The notes: generated from the letters alone by a model not told the origin. A DNA stretch of 64,000 nt from Acidimicrobium ferrooxidans (GCA_020723485.1 DYIU01000002.1:777190-841189); one strand, 5' to 3'; positions 54,869-63,918 are shown, counted from the stretch's first letter. Numbers and translations: made by a program.

Positions 54869-56560
54869 TCACCTCGGTACGTTCCTGATGACCTCTTCGA
54901 TAGAGGTCTCGCCTTCCACGACCATCCTCAAGGCGTGACGCCACATCGTCACCATGCCGTTGCTCTCTGCAGCGCCCTTGACGTCTCCGGTCATCATCCC
55001 CGGCGTGATACAGCGCCTGAGCTCGTCGTTCATCGTCAACATCTCAAACACCCCGACGCGCCCGGAGTACCCCGTGTACTTGCACCGCTCACAGCCCTTC
55101 GCCCTGTAGAGCGGCCGCTCCGTCGCCGTCTCGATTCCAAGCTCACTCAGCAGTGAATCGTCCGCCGTGTACTCCTCCCTGCAGGCCGGGCAGAGTCTCC
55201 GTATCAACCTCTGGGCGAGCACAACCTTCACCACCTCGCGGACCAGGTATGGCTCGACTCCCATGTCCATCAGGCGCGGCAGAGCTTCCGCCGCGCCGAC
55301 CGTGTGCAGGCTGCTCAACATAAGGTGCCCGGTCATCGCCGCCTGGACCGCTATGCCGGCAGTCTCCCCGTCCCTTATCTCGCCCACCATGATTATGTTG
55401 GGGTTGTGCCTGAGCACCGACCTCAGTATCGCGGCGAAATCGAGCCCTATCTTGTGCGCGACGGGTATCTGGGTCATGGAGTTCAGTCGGTATTCGACCG
55501 GGTCCTCGATCGTGATGACCTTCTTTGTGGGGTCGCTTATCTGGTTCAGCATCGCGTACAGCGTGGTGGTCTTACCCGACCCGGTGGGGCCGCAGACCAG
55601 CACAAACCCGTACGGTTCCTCCAGGGCCGCCTTCAGCCTCGAGAGGTCGGCATCCGGGAGCCCGAGCTCGCCGATGGAGACCATGGCGTTTCCCTGGTCG
55701 AGCACCCTCAGGGTCATCGACTCACCGTAGACAGTGGGCGCGCTCGCAACCCGGAAGTCTACGTGTTTGTCACCGTACTTGACGAAAAACGCCCCGTCCT
55801 GCGGGCGTCTCCTCTCCGCGATGTCGAGCTCGCTCAGGACCTTTATCCTCGAGACCAGCGCTCCGTGCACGCGCCCGGGAAGGACGCTTATCTCGGACAG
55901 CCGGCCGTCTATGTTGCACCTGACCCTGACCAGGTTCTCCTCGGGCTCTATGTAGATGTCGCTCGCCCTCTCCTTGATCGCCCTCGACAGTATCAGGTTG
56001 ACGAGCTTCACGACCGGGCCTTCGTCGATGCCCGGCTTCTCTTCGGGCTCCTCCTCGAAGCGGTCTATGAACTCGAGGAGCTCTCCCGGCGCCTCCTCCA
56101 TCGACTTCACGAGGGAATGGTCGTCCTTGAAGTAGTGTTCGATGGCCGCCCTTATGTCTACCTCATCGCAGGTGATGGGCTCGAGCTCGTAGCCGGAGGC
56201 GAATGCCAGCACGTCGAGAGAGAAGGTGTCGACGGGATCGCATACGGCGATGGTTAGGATGTTGTCGACTACTGTCACGGGGATGGCCATGTGGTCCATG
56301 GCGACCTTCGCCGGTATCAGCTTCGCAGCCTCCGGGTCGACCATGTCCACCGTGAGCTTCACGTACGGGATGTCGAGGTGTGAGCTTATGAGCGCCTGTA
56401 TCTCCTCGGTGGTCGCGTAACCGAGTTTCACCAGGACGTCGGTCAGCTTGCCGCCGACGGTCTCCTGCATGTGGCAGGCCTCGTCGATCTGCTCCTGAGT
56501 GAGGAGTCCTCCGTCGATGAGTATCTGCCCGTAGAAACTGCAGGCCCCGGGGTCGCTCAT
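54869..56560 (-). CDS. GspE/PilB-type type II secretion / type IV pilus ATPase
   Basis: 563 residues. N-terminal MshEN/GspE-N domain (about 10-160), then the secretion ATPase core: Walker A GPTGSGKTTTLYA, Asp box (IEDPVEYRL), Walker B with His box (VGEIRDGETAGIAVQAAMTGH), and a C-terminal tetracysteine zinc domain CPACREEY...CERCKYTGYSGR. It drives pilus or pseudopilus assembly as a hexamer. No other gsp or pil gene is in the window except the pilin-like neighbour, so the rest of the machine must lie elsewhere. The ATG has AAGGA at 12 nt. Confidence 0.95.
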   Translation of the reverse strand: MSDPGACSFYGQILIDGGLLTQEQIDEACHMQETVGGKLTDVLVKLGYATTEEIQALISSHLDIPYVKLTVDMVDPEAAKLIPAKVAMDHMAIPVTVVDNILTIAVCDPVDTFSLDVLAFASGYELEPITCDEVDIRAAIEHYFKDDHSLVKSMEEAPGELLEFIDRFEEEPEEKPGIDEGPVVKLVNLILSRAIKERASDIYIEPEENLVRVRCNIDGRLSEISVLPGRVHGALVSRIKVLSELDIAERRRPQDGAFFVKYGDKHVDFRVASAPTVYGESMTLRVLDQGNAMVSIGELGLPDADLSRLKAALEEPYGFVLVCGPTGSGKTTTLYAMLNQISDPTKKVITIEDPVEYRLNSMTQIPVAHKIGLDFAAILRSVLRHNPNIIMVGEIRDGETAGIAVQAAMTGHLMLSSLHTVGAAEALPRLMDMGVEPYLVREVVKVVLAQRLIRRLCPACREEYTADDSLLSELGIETATERPLYRAKGCERCKYTGYSGRVGVFEMLTMNDELRRCITPGMMTGDVKGAAESNGMVTMWRHALRMVVEGETSIEEVIRNVPR

Positions 56561-56860
56561 GTCACACGGTCCTTAGCACGGCTCGACTTCGAGCTGTCCA
56601 GGACTGGCCTCCTTTCGAACATCTGCGCCGTTACTCCTTTGTACCGTTCCTTTTGATAAGTGAATCGTCATGTGCAATCGGCAAGTTGAGAGCCCAACTC
56701 TGAATAGGGGATTCCCCTAAGAAGGGGGCGCCCGGCCCCCACCCAGGGCCCCCCGGTTCCCGAATTGACTATTCGACATCCCTGTGAGAAAAAGAACTGC
56801 AACATCGGGGTCAGGTCACTTTGTTGCGTTTTTCGATCCTCCCGAAGACTGGGGGTTGTT
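56561..56860. other. Intergenic region with G/C hairpins and a half repeat
   Basis: No gene seen. AGGGGATTCCCCT (56706-56718) and GGGGGCGCCCGGCCCCC (56724-56740) are self-complementary. 56799-56827 is one arm of the GGGGTCAGGTCACTTTGTTGC element, without its partner. The region must hold promoters for the divergent GspE and kinase/dehydrogenase genes, but none is clear. I looked for a SAM riboswitch upstream of the kinase and saw none. Confidence 0.55.
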
Positions 56861-59527
56861 ATGAGCGCCGTTTATATCATGGCTCTCGACATCGGGGGCG
56901 GTTCCGGGCGCTGCCTTCTGCTGGACGTGGAGACGGGCGGCACCATAGAGTGCCGGAGGAGCTGGACACACCCGGCCGCGCCCGGCACGGGGGGCCTCGG
57001 TTATGACCTGGACCTGGACGATATCTGGGCCAAGCTGGGGGAAGCCTCCCGCGAGGCGCTCGCCAGGTGCGGGGCCGGTCCCGGCGCGGTAGCGGGAATC
57101 GCGGCGACCTCCATGCGGAACACGACGGTGCTGCTTGACGCCGATGGCGTCGTCCTCATGGCCACCCCCAACCAAGACGCCCGCGCGGTCGGCGAGTCGT
57201 TCGCCTGGGCGGCAGAGTCGGGCAAGGAGGTGCACGACCTCTCGGGCCACTGGCCGAGCCCCCTCTTCACCGGCACGAGGCTCCTCTGGCTCAAGGCCAA
57301 TCACCCGGACCTGCTCGACAGGGCAGCGGTGGTCCTGAGCCTCTCTGATTGGGCCGGACTGCGAATGAGCGGCTCCTCGAGAGCCGAGGTATCGCAGGCG
57401 GGGGAGACGCTGCTCTTCGACCAGCGGGAGCGGGATTGGGCCTTCGACCTTATCGAGTCGCTCGGATTCCGGCGGGAGATGTTTCCCCGGACTGTTGACG
57501 CCGGGTCCATTCTCGGCCGCCTTTCAGCCGAGGCGGCGAGCCACCTCGGGCTCCAGGCAGGGACCCCGGTGGCGGCCGGCGGAGCAGACACCCAGTGCGC
57601 CCTCCTGGGAGCCGGGGCTGTACAACCGGGGGACGTCTGCGTGGTCGCCGGCACCACCATGCCGGTTCAGCTCGTTACGGAGCCGTACCTGGTGGATGGA
57701 GAGGGCCTGCTCTGGAGCGGGCAGCACGTCGTTCCGGGGCTGCACGTCCTAGAGAGCAACGGCCTGGTAACTGGCTCCGTTCTCGAATGGCTGGCTCGAA
57801 TCATCTACTCCGACTACGGGGACCCCGTGCGGGTGATGTACGCCGAAGCCGCGGGCTCCGAGCCCGGGGCCGCCGGCGCGTACTCCACGTTCGGCGCCGC
57901 GGTCTTTGACGGACGGAAGCTCGGCATACCGGTCGGAAACCTCACCATGTCGCACATGATGACCCCCGGCTCCGCGGAAGGCCGGCGCCACCTGAGCAGG
58001 GCCCTCATCGAGGGCGTCGCTTTCTCCGCAAGGGCGAACCTGGAGCAGGTGATAGAGGCCGCCGGCGTCGAGCCGGCGCGCCTGATGGCGGTCGGCGGGA
58101 TGACGCGCAGCGAGCTGTGGACCGCGGTACTGAGCGACGTGCTGGGAAGACCTGTATCGGTGCCTTCCACGTGCGAGGTCACCTCTCTCGGCGCTGCCGT
58201 ATGCGCCGGGGCCGGAGCGGGGGTCTTCACCAGCCTGGTGGACGGCGCCGCGAGTACAGCCTGCGTGGGCCGTGAACACCTGCCGGGCCCGGACTCTCAG
58301 AAATACCAGGGCCTCTACGGCGGCTGGAAGGAGGCCCTGACCCTCAGGAGCGCCGCCGACGACCACGTGTCCATGCTGATGACGATGGCGCTCATGCAGC
58401 GCGGCGCCGAGCCCGGGGCGGGGGCCGAGCCATCGTTCAGGCCGAGCATACTGGTGACGGCGCAGACCGACGAAGCGGGCCTGGATGAGATCCGCGCCAT
58501 CGGCGACGTCGAATACGCGGGGTGGCGCAGGACGGAGAAGGTATACTTCGGGGGCGGCGAGCTCGCGCGGGCGCTCGACGGCTTCGATGTCTTCGTGACC
58601 GAGATGGACGCGGTCGACTTCGCGGCGCTCAAGGAAGCGCCCGGTCTCAAGGCCATCATCGTCTGCAGGGGCAATCCAGTCAATGTAGACCTCGAGAGCG
58701 CTACGGCCTTCGGCATCCCTGTCATGAACACACCCGGGAGGAACGCGGACGCGGTCGCCGACCTCGCGGTCGGCTTCATGGTTATGCTCGCCAGGAAAAT
58801 GCCCGCCTCGGCGCTGTTTCTCAAGCAGGAAGAAGTGAAGGCCGGAGACCTCGCCAGGATGGGCGAGGCATACGGCCGTTTCGTGGGCCGCGAGCTCTGG
58901 CGGAAAACGGTCGGCATAATCGGGCTGGGTGCGGTAGGGAACGCGGTCGCCCGCCGGGTCAGGTCGTTCGGCGCGGACGTCCTCTTCTACGATCCCTACT
59001 GCTCCGAGGAAACGGGCTCGCTTTGCGGCGCTGAGAAGGCCGAGCTGGATGAACTGCTGTCGCTGAGCGACTTCGTCACGGTCCACGCCCCTGCGGTCGA
59101 GGGGACGAAAGGCCTGATGGACCAGGCGGCCTTCGCGAGGATGAAGAAAGGCGCGTTCTTCATCAACACGTCACGGGCGTCGCTCGTCGATGACGACGCG
59201 CTGGTCGAAGCGCTAGAATCGGGAAGCCTGGCAGGAGCCGCCCTGGACGTGTTCAACCAGGAACCCCCATCCTCGCACGACCGGCTGGTCTCGAGGGACG
59301 ACGTCATCACCACCCCTCACATCGGCGGGAACACGGTTGAGGTAGCGGCCCACCAGGGTGTCATAGTTTCCGGGCAGATCCGCCAGCTGCTGGAGGGTCG
59401 CACCCCGGACCACATACTGAATCCGGAAGTCATGGCCACCTTCAGCTGGACCGGCGGGCGACCGGAGCCCTCCCCCGAGGACGCGGAGAGGCTGGCCTCC
59501 AAGCCCACACCCAGCATCACGAGCTGA
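56861..59527 (+). CDS. FGGY-family carbohydrate kinase fused to D-2-hydroxyacid dehydrogenase
   Basis: 888 residues. Residues about 1-520 are an FGGY sugar kinase: ATP/phosphate motif ALDIGGGSGRCLLLD, catalytic aspartate in GGADTQCALLG (about 240), and AVGGMTRSELW...TSLGAAVCAGAG. Residues about 560-860 are a D-2-hydroxyacid dehydrogenase: VADLAVGFMVML, NAD motif GIIGLGAVGNAVARR, catalytic Arg in NTSRASL, Glu in NQEPP and His in TPHIGGN. Both halves keep their key residues. In Bacillus subtilis the separate genes yoaC (kinase) and yoaD (dehydrogenase) are neighbours, so this is the same pair in one chain. GGGGGTTGTT precedes the ATG. The substrate is unknown. Confidence 0.9.
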   Translation: MSAVYIMALDIGGGSGRCLLLDVETGGTIECRRSWTHPAAPGTGGLGYDLDLDDIWAKLGEASREALARCGAGPGAVAGIAATSMRNTTVLLDADGVVLMATPNQDARAVGESFAWAAESGKEVHDLSGHWPSPLFTGTRLLWLKANHPDLLDRAAVVLSLSDWAGLRMSGSSRAEVSQAGETLLFDQRERDWAFDLIESLGFRREMFPRTVDAGSILGRLSAEAASHLGLQAGTPVAAGGADTQCALLGAGAVQPGDVCVVAGTTMPVQLVTEPYLVDGEGLLWSGQHVVPGLHVLESNGLVTGSVLEWLARIIYSDYGDPVRVMYAEAAGSEPGAAGAYSTFGAAVFDGRKLGIPVGNLTMSHMMTPGSAEGRRHLSRALIEGVAFSARANLEQVIEAAGVEPARLMAVGGMTRSELWTAVLSDVLGRPVSVPSTCEVTSLGAAVCAGAGAGVFTSLVDGAASTACVGREHLPGPDSQKYQGLYGGWKEALTLRSAADDHVSMLMTMALMQRGAEPGAGAEPSFRPSILVTAQTDEAGLDEIRAIGDVEYAGWRRTEKVYFGGGELARALDGFDVFVTEMDAVDFAALKEAPGLKAIIVCRGNPVNVDLESATAFGIPVMNTPGRNADAVADLAVGFMVMLARKMPASALFLKQEEVKAGDLARMGEAYGRFVGRELWRKTVGIIGLGAVGNAVARRVRSFGADVLFYDPYCSEETGSLCGAEKAELDELLSLSDFVTVHAPAVEGTKGLMDQAAFARMKKGAFFINTSRASLVDDDALVEALESGSLAGAALDVFNQEPPSSHDRLVSRDDVITTPHIGGNTVEVAAHQGVIVSGQIRQLLEGRTPDHILNPEVMATFSWTGGRPEPSPEDAERLASKPTPSITS

Positions 59528-59529
59528 CT

Positions 59530-59556
59530 GGTCGCAGGTTCAAATCCTGCCCCCGC
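59530..59556 (+). repeat. 27-nt inverted copy of the tRNA-fMet 3' half
   Basis: Two bases past the kinase/dehydrogenase stop, the plus strand carries GGTCGCAGGTTCAAATCC followed by TGCCCCCGC, identical to 27 nt of the tRNA (T arm plus most of the 3' acceptor strand) encoded on the minus strand at 59669-59695. The copies are inverted, 112 bp apart. Confidence 0.85.
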
Positions 59557-59663
59557 CCCGGCCAAACAGAGCCGCTGAATGTTTGAAATGACCTGGGTTT
59601 TACGGCAAGGCAGCGACTGGCTTACAGGAGGCATCCAAAGGCAGAGGGTAAGTTCGACCTGGC

Positions 59664-59740
59664 TGGTAGCGGGGGCAGGATTTGAACCTGCGACCTCTGG
59701 GTTATGAGCCCAGCGAGCTTCCAGACTGCTCCACCCCGCA
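59664..59740 (-). tRNA. Initiator tRNA-fMet (CAU)
   Basis: 77 nt with the terminal CCA encoded. The anticodon loop is CTCATAA on a stem with the three G-C pairs typical of initiators (GGG/CCC). The first base (T) and base 72 (T) do not pair, the other hallmark of initiator tRNAs. T arm GCAGGTTCAAATCCTGC. The D arm is AGCAGTCTGGAAGCT. Confidence 0.96.
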
Positions 59741-59872
59741 TCGGTTGTACACCTATTCTGTTGCATCTCGACCTGTAAATCAAGCGGCTGTGCCATGGGG
59801 TGGCCGGGCGCACTTCCGGTCGCGGCTCATGTTATGAAAGAATTGCGTGGTACTAATGGAGCGAGGTGCGTT

Positions 59873-60718
59873 TTGCCCGACATACGTTCGCAGGACATAG
59901 GCGACGCTGAGATTGAATACCTGGACTACCCGGGTGACGGCCCGGCCGTGCTCATGCTGCACGCGACCGGCTTCCAGCCCTGGCTCTGGCACCCCATCGC
60001 GCGGGAGCTGGCCGGGAGCTTCCATGTCATCGCGCCTTACTTCTGCGACCACCGCCACTCCGACCCGGCGGAAGGCGGCCTCAGCTGGCTGATGCTCTCG
60101 GACGACCTCCTGAAGCTAGTTGAGCGCCTCGGCATCGAAAAGCCGGCGCTGGTGGGCCACTCGATGGGAGCCACCGTCTCCTCCATGGCGGAGGCCAGGT
60201 CGGGAGGGTTCGCCTCGCGCATGGTGCTCATCGAGCCGATATTCCTCCCGTCGGCCTTCTACAGCATGGACATAGACGTGAAGCAGCACCCGCTTGCCGC
60301 CAGGGCCCGGAAACGCCGCAGCGAGTGGAACAGCGAAGTCGAGGCCCGGGAATATCTCAGGTCGAAGCCGCTCTTCGAGGCATGGGACGGCGAGATGTTC
60401 GAGCTCTACATCGAGTACGGCATGACCAGGGCGGGCAGCGGCACCCTCACTCTCGCCTGCCGCCCGGAGCGCGAAGCCGCCCTCTTCATGGGGGGCCGCG
60501 CCCAGGACCCGTGGCTCCTCCTCGACCGGATATCCTGCCCGGTGCTGCTCGTCGAAGGGGGAGAAAGCGAAAACCGCCAGGTTGTCGACATCGCGAGGGC
60601 TGCCGGGTTGATCCCCCACGCATCGGTCGCGGTCGTGGAGGGCGCCGGACACCTCGTCCCCATGGAGAAGCCTCGTGAGACCCTGGAGTTGATACGGCGG
60701 TTTCTCGAAATCCCCTGA
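59873..60718 (+). CDS. Alpha/beta-hydrolase
   Basis: 281 residues from the TTG at 59873 (GGAGCGAGG 7 nt upstream); a longer frame begins at 59795 but lacks a ribosome site. Alpha/beta-hydrolase fold: HATGFQPWLWHP (oxyanion region), nucleophile elbow GHSMGA (Ser about 102), acidic residue in LLVEGGESENR, catalytic His in EGAGHLVPMEKP. The helical lid is about 135-200. An esterase, lactonase or peptidase is possible; no substrate is suggested. The stretch before it (59741-59872) shows no gene. Confidence 0.88.
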   Translation: MPDIRSQDIGDAEIEYLDYPGDGPAVLMLHATGFQPWLWHPIARELAGSFHVIAPYFCDHRHSDPAEGGLSWLMLSDDLLKLVERLGIEKPALVGHSMGATVSSMAEARSGGFASRMVLIEPIFLPSAFYSMDIDVKQHPLAARARKRRSEWNSEVEAREYLRSKPLFEAWDGEMFELYIEYGMTRAGSGTLTLACRPEREAALFMGGRAQDPWLLLDRISCPVLLVEGGESENRQVVDIARAAGLIPHASVAVVEGAGHLVPMEKPRETLELIRRFLEIP

Positions 60719-60948
60719 CCACGAATATTCAACAATAATATATTTCTGAATCACTAAGTTATTCTAGCAACAATGCCGATATTATTAGTACGACAGTTAA
60801 CAATAGTTGACAATAGCTATTGACTGTTAACAGTTGAAAGCTGGATAATATTAATTTGCCGGCAGTGGGGAATCCGCCCGCGGAGGTCCTACTCCGGGCC
60901 CTTAAACGTTATATTGTGAGACTGTCCAGCCCATCTACACGGCGGCAT
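60719..60948. other. AT-rich intergenic region with GTTAAC palindromes
   Basis: No gene seen. CAATAGCTATTG (about 60811-60822) is a perfect palindrome flanked by two GTTAAC sites (CAGTTAACAATAG and CTGTTAACAG). GTTAAC is also the core motif of the dispersed elements. A promoter for the NlpC/P60 gene is probable (GTTATATT near 60910). Confidence 0.4.
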
Positions 60949-62031
60949 ATGGCTCAGAAGAACTGGAAAAAGACAGGCACCATATCGGCGGCGTTTCTCG
61001 CGGTCCTTACCGTGGCCGCGCTCGCCTTACTTCCCGCCTCGACCGTGCGCGCGGTGCCCGGCAGCGACCTCGCGTCCAAGAGCCAGCAGGCGGCGCAGGC
61101 CGCCCGTGACATCGACGCCCTCGACAAGGAACTGGCGACAGCAACCGAGGCCTACAACCGCGTCAAGGTCGACCTGGACGCAATATCCGCCAAGGTCGAG
61201 GACACTAGGAACCGCCTCTTCGAGATAAAGGAGAACTTGAAGGAGCGGCGCGATGTCCTCAACAGGCGGGCGGTCCACCTGTACAAGAACGGCCGCACCT
61301 CCATGCTCGAGGTGCTGCTCAACACCCGGGATTTCGGCGATTTCCTCCAGCGGGCTGATTTCGTCTACAGGGTGGCGGAGAGCGACGCCCAGCTGGTGAC
61401 CCGCATCAAAGCCTCGCGCGATGCCGTCGAGGAGCTCGAAAGGCAGGTGGCCGAGCAACAGCGCCAGCAGCAGGGACTGGTGGAGCAGGCCGGGGCCAAG
61501 AAGTACCAGATCGAGTTGAAGCTCAACGAGCGGCGCGCGCTGCTGAACAGCCTGAACGCCGACATCCAGCGGCTCCTTGCCGAGGAGCAGCAGGCTCAGC
61601 GGACCAGCGACGCCGCCCTGAACGCGCAGGCCCAGACCAACCTCGTCAACGTCCCCGAGGGGAGCCTCGCGAAGACCGCGCTCAAATACCTGGGGATACC
61701 GTATCACTGGGCGGGCGCCGGCCCGGGGCAGTGCCCTACCGGCGAGCACCGCATCTGCTTCGACTGCTCGGGTCTGACCCAGTATGTTTATAAGCTCTTC
61801 GGCATCGACATCCCGCACAACGCGGCCATGCAGTTCAACAGGTCGATCAAGGTCACGCTCCAGCAGGCCCGCGCCGGGGACCTGGTCTTCTTCGGGTCGC
61901 CGCCGCACCACGTGGGTATGTATCTCGGCGACGACATGTTCGTTCACGCGCCTCAGACCGGAGACGTGGTCAAGGTGAGCCGTCTCTCGAACAGGAAGGA
62001 CCTCTCCGGGATAGGCCGCTTCAGCAAGTAG
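60949..62031 (+). CDS. Secreted NlpC/P60 peptidoglycan endopeptidase with coiled coil
   Basis: 360 residues from the ATG at 60949. Signal peptide (to about 40, VRA|VPG), a long coiled coil (about 45-230) of the PcsB/RipA kind, with Leu-rich heptads (AARDIDALDKELATATEAYN, QQRQQQGLVEQAGAK), and a C-terminal NlpC/P60 domain (about 245-360): catalytic Cys in FDCSGLTQYVYK, His in HHVGMYLGDDMFVHAPQ. It cleaves peptide stems in peptidoglycan, probably at the division site, and the coiled coil probably receives control from a partner such as FtsX. The chosen start lacks a good ribosome site; GTG at 60916 is an alternative. Confidence 0.9.
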   Translation: MAQKNWKKTGTISAAFLAVLTVAALALLPASTVRAVPGSDLASKSQQAAQAARDIDALDKELATATEAYNRVKVDLDAISAKVEDTRNRLFEIKENLKERRDVLNRRAVHLYKNGRTSMLEVLLNTRDFGDFLQRADFVYRVAESDAQLVTRIKASRDAVEELERQVAEQQRQQQGLVEQAGAKKYQIELKLNERRALLNSLNADIQRLLAEEQQAQRTSDAALNAQAQTNLVNVPEGSLAKTALKYLGIPYHWAGAGPGQCPTGEHRICFDCSGLTQYVYKLFGIDIPHNAAMQFNRSIKVTLQQARAGDLVFFGSPPHHVGMYLGDDMFVHAPQTGDVVKVSRLSNRKDLSGIGRFSK

Positions 62032-62106
62032 CGGGGTGCCTGCCCGGGCAATCCAGTAGAAGCGCTGTCTTCGGGACAGTGCGGCGCGACAGAAGAAAGG
62101 ACCCTT

Positions 62107-62562
62107 GTGACAGCCAAGAGAATCGCGTCCCTCGTTATCTGTATGGCGGTCGTCGCGTCGCTCGCGGCTTCGCTCGCCGGCTGCGGCTCCACCGCCTCGG
62201 ATGACAAGGGCGAGGGGGCGGAACCATCCTGGGTTCAGACCGAGCTCTTCTTCGGAAGGAGCATCCCGGCCGGGGGCGAGGTCACCGAGGAAGCTTTCCA
62301 GCAGTTCCTCGAGGAGGTCGTCACGAAGGAGTTCCCGGCGGGACTGACCGTTTGCGACGCCTACGGACAGCAGCAGGACGAGGGCGCCCCGATAACGAAG
62401 CAGAAGACCAAGGTTGTGCTGCTTGTCCACCAGAAGACCGAGTCCAACGAGGACGCCGTCGAGCGCGTAATAGCGGCCTACCGGCAGCGCTTCGGCAAAC
62501 CGCAGGTCATGCATACCGAGCAGGCCGTCGAGCCGGAGTTCTTCGCGGGCGGCGTGGATTGA
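62107..62562 (+). CDS. DUF3574 lipoprotein
   Basis: 151 residues from a GTG (AGAAAGGACCC upstream). Signal peptide with lipobox SLAG|C, then a DUF3574 domain: ELFFGRSIPAGGEVTEEAFQ, FLEEVVTKEFPAGLTVCDAYG, TKVVLLVHQ, VERVIAAYRQRFGKPQVMH. The fold is a small ferredoxin-like sandwich; the function is not known. It lies between the NlpC/P60 gene and the phosphoesterase, all on the plus strand. Confidence 0.8.
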   Translation: MTAKRIASLVICMAVVASLAASLAGCGSTASDDKGEGAEPSWVQTELFFGRSIPAGGEVTEEAFQQFLEEVVTKEFPAGLTVCDAYGQQQDEGAPITKQKTKVVLLVHQKTESNEDAVERVIAAYRQRFGKPQVMHTEQAVEPEFFAGGVD

Positions 62563-62644
62563 CGGGGCGGCGCGACCGCCCGTGAGCCTGGAGCAAAGGC
62601 CCGACAGGCATTACTGGGGAGGCCGGGGGGCCGCCGGCGTATAG

Positions 62645-63490
62645 ATGACCATGCACATAGAGCACAAGAAGAGCGCCTGCCTTATACTGGCTGTCCTGCT
62701 CCTGGCTCTCCTCGCCATGGGCGGCTGCGGAGGCGGCTCGGGCGGCGGGGCGGCATCGGCTCCCGGAACCCGGCCTTCATCTCCGTCGGCGCAGGGCGGC
62801 GAGCGGTTCAGCTTCATCGTCTGTGGTGACCCGCAGAACAACTACGAGGTCTTCGACAGGGTGCTCGAGGCGGCTAAGTCGGTGGACTTCCTCATCATCG
62901 CGGGAGACCTCACGGGGAGCGGGACCGCGACGGAGTTCCAGAGCTTCGTGAACGCCATTGATGCGAGCGGGGTCAAGTACTACGCGGTGCCCGGCAACCA
63001 CGACGTGGCTGCATCACCCGTTGACGGCAACTACGCCACGTACGTCGGAGCGCCCCACAGCTCGTTCAGCTACAAGAACGCGCACTTCATCCTGATCGAT
63101 AACAGCACGCCCGAGCTCGGTTTCTATCCAGCGGAGCGGGCATGGGCGCGCAGGGACCTCGACGCCGCGCGCAAGAAGGGATACGAGCATCTTATCGCCG
63201 TGGCGCACGTGCCCCCAGGCTACCCTTACTCGGCGTCGGCCACTGCCGACCAGATAACGGGGCTCGACGCCAACCACGAGCTGATACCGGTGCTTTCCGA
63301 GGGCGGCGTGAAGAACCTGTTCTGCGGACACCTCCACACGTACATGGAGGAGAGGGACGACGGGGTCACCGTCACCATCACCGGCGGCGCGGGCGCCCCG
63401 CTGCACTACATCGGCGGGGACGCCTACTACCACTATGTCCTCGTCGAGGTCGATGGTGACAGGCTCACCCGGAAAGCGGTTAGAATATAG
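62645..63490 (+). CDS. Metallophosphoesterase lipoprotein
   Basis: 281 residues. Lipobox AMGG|C in a signal peptide, a Gly/Ser/Pro linker, then a calcineurin-like phosphoesterase domain (about 55-265): CGDPQNN, IAGDLTG, PGNHDV, the AHVPPG histidine and FCGHLHTY. All metal ligands of the family are present (the first motif is GDPQ in place of GDxH). It would act outside the membrane on a phosphoester; the target (nucleotide, lipid or polyphosphate) is unknown. No strong ribosome site precedes the ATG. Confidence 0.9.
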   Translation: MTMHIEHKKSACLILAVLLLALLAMGGCGGGSGGGAASAPGTRPSSPSAQGGERFSFIVCGDPQNNYEVFDRVLEAAKSVDFLIIAGDLTGSGTATEFQSFVNAIDASGVKYYAVPGNHDVAASPVDGNYATYVGAPHSSFSYKNAHFILIDNSTPELGFYPAERAWARRDLDAARKKGYEHLIAVAHVPPGYPYSASATADQITGLDANHELIPVLSEGGVKNLFCGHLHTYMEERDDGVTVTITGGAGAPLHYIGGDAYYHYVLVEVDGDRLTRKAVRI

Positions 63491-63531
63491 CGGTAAGAGG
63501 CGCGGAGACGCCCCGGCCCGACAGGAGGTAC

Positions 63532-63918
63532 ATGGCAGGCACGGGCAAACAGAAGGAGATAATAGTCCTCCTCGAGGAGGTGTTCGGCACCCATCCGGGC
63601 TCCGAGCTGGGGAAGCCCCTCAAGGAGGGCGCCTGCATTCAGGGGCAGGTCGAAGGGGAGGATTACAGCCTGGTCAAGAAGGGCGGCGTCCTGGTCGTCT
63701 CGCGGGGCACCGTGCCGAATCCGGATATCACCGTTGAGCTCAACCGGGCCGCCTGCGAATATATCGCAGGGGCGAAAGAGCTGCCCGAGTTCATAGAACG
63801 CGCACGGGAGTGTATCCGCGGCGAGAAAAAGGGCTGCTTGTTCACCTACTGCTACGACGCGAGCTTCCCGCGGCTTATGATGAAGGGCTACATGGACTTC
63901 GCCCGCGCGTTCATTTAG
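63532..63918 (+). CDS. Small SCP2-like protein
   Basis: 128 residues, ATG with ACAGGAGGTAC. No signal peptide or membrane segment. The pattern GEDYSLVKKGGVLVVSRGTVPNPDITVELNRAACEYI followed by a helix ending in KGYMDFARAFI resembles the sterol-carrier SCP2 fold, in which a strand-rich sheet with a 'pDv' turn is followed by helices. This is a guess from pattern alone. Four cysteines are spread through it. The stop TAG begins a GGGTCAGACC element. Confidence 0.6.
   Translation: MAGTGKQKEIIVLLEEVFGTHPGSELGKPLKEGACIQGQVEGEDYSLVKKGGVLVVSRGTVPNPDITVELNRAACEYIAGAKELPEFIERARECIRGEKKGCLFTYCYDASFPRLMMKGYMDFARAFI

Noticed and set aside
56561-56860. SAM riboswitch ahead of the kinase/dehydrogenase, as for the B. 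subtilis yoaDCB operon
   Set aside because: No S-box core or matching helices could be found; only short G/C hairpins and a half repeat are present.
59530-59556. A second tRNA gene on the plus strand
   Set aside because: Only the T arm and part of the acceptor are present; there is no anticodon or D arm.
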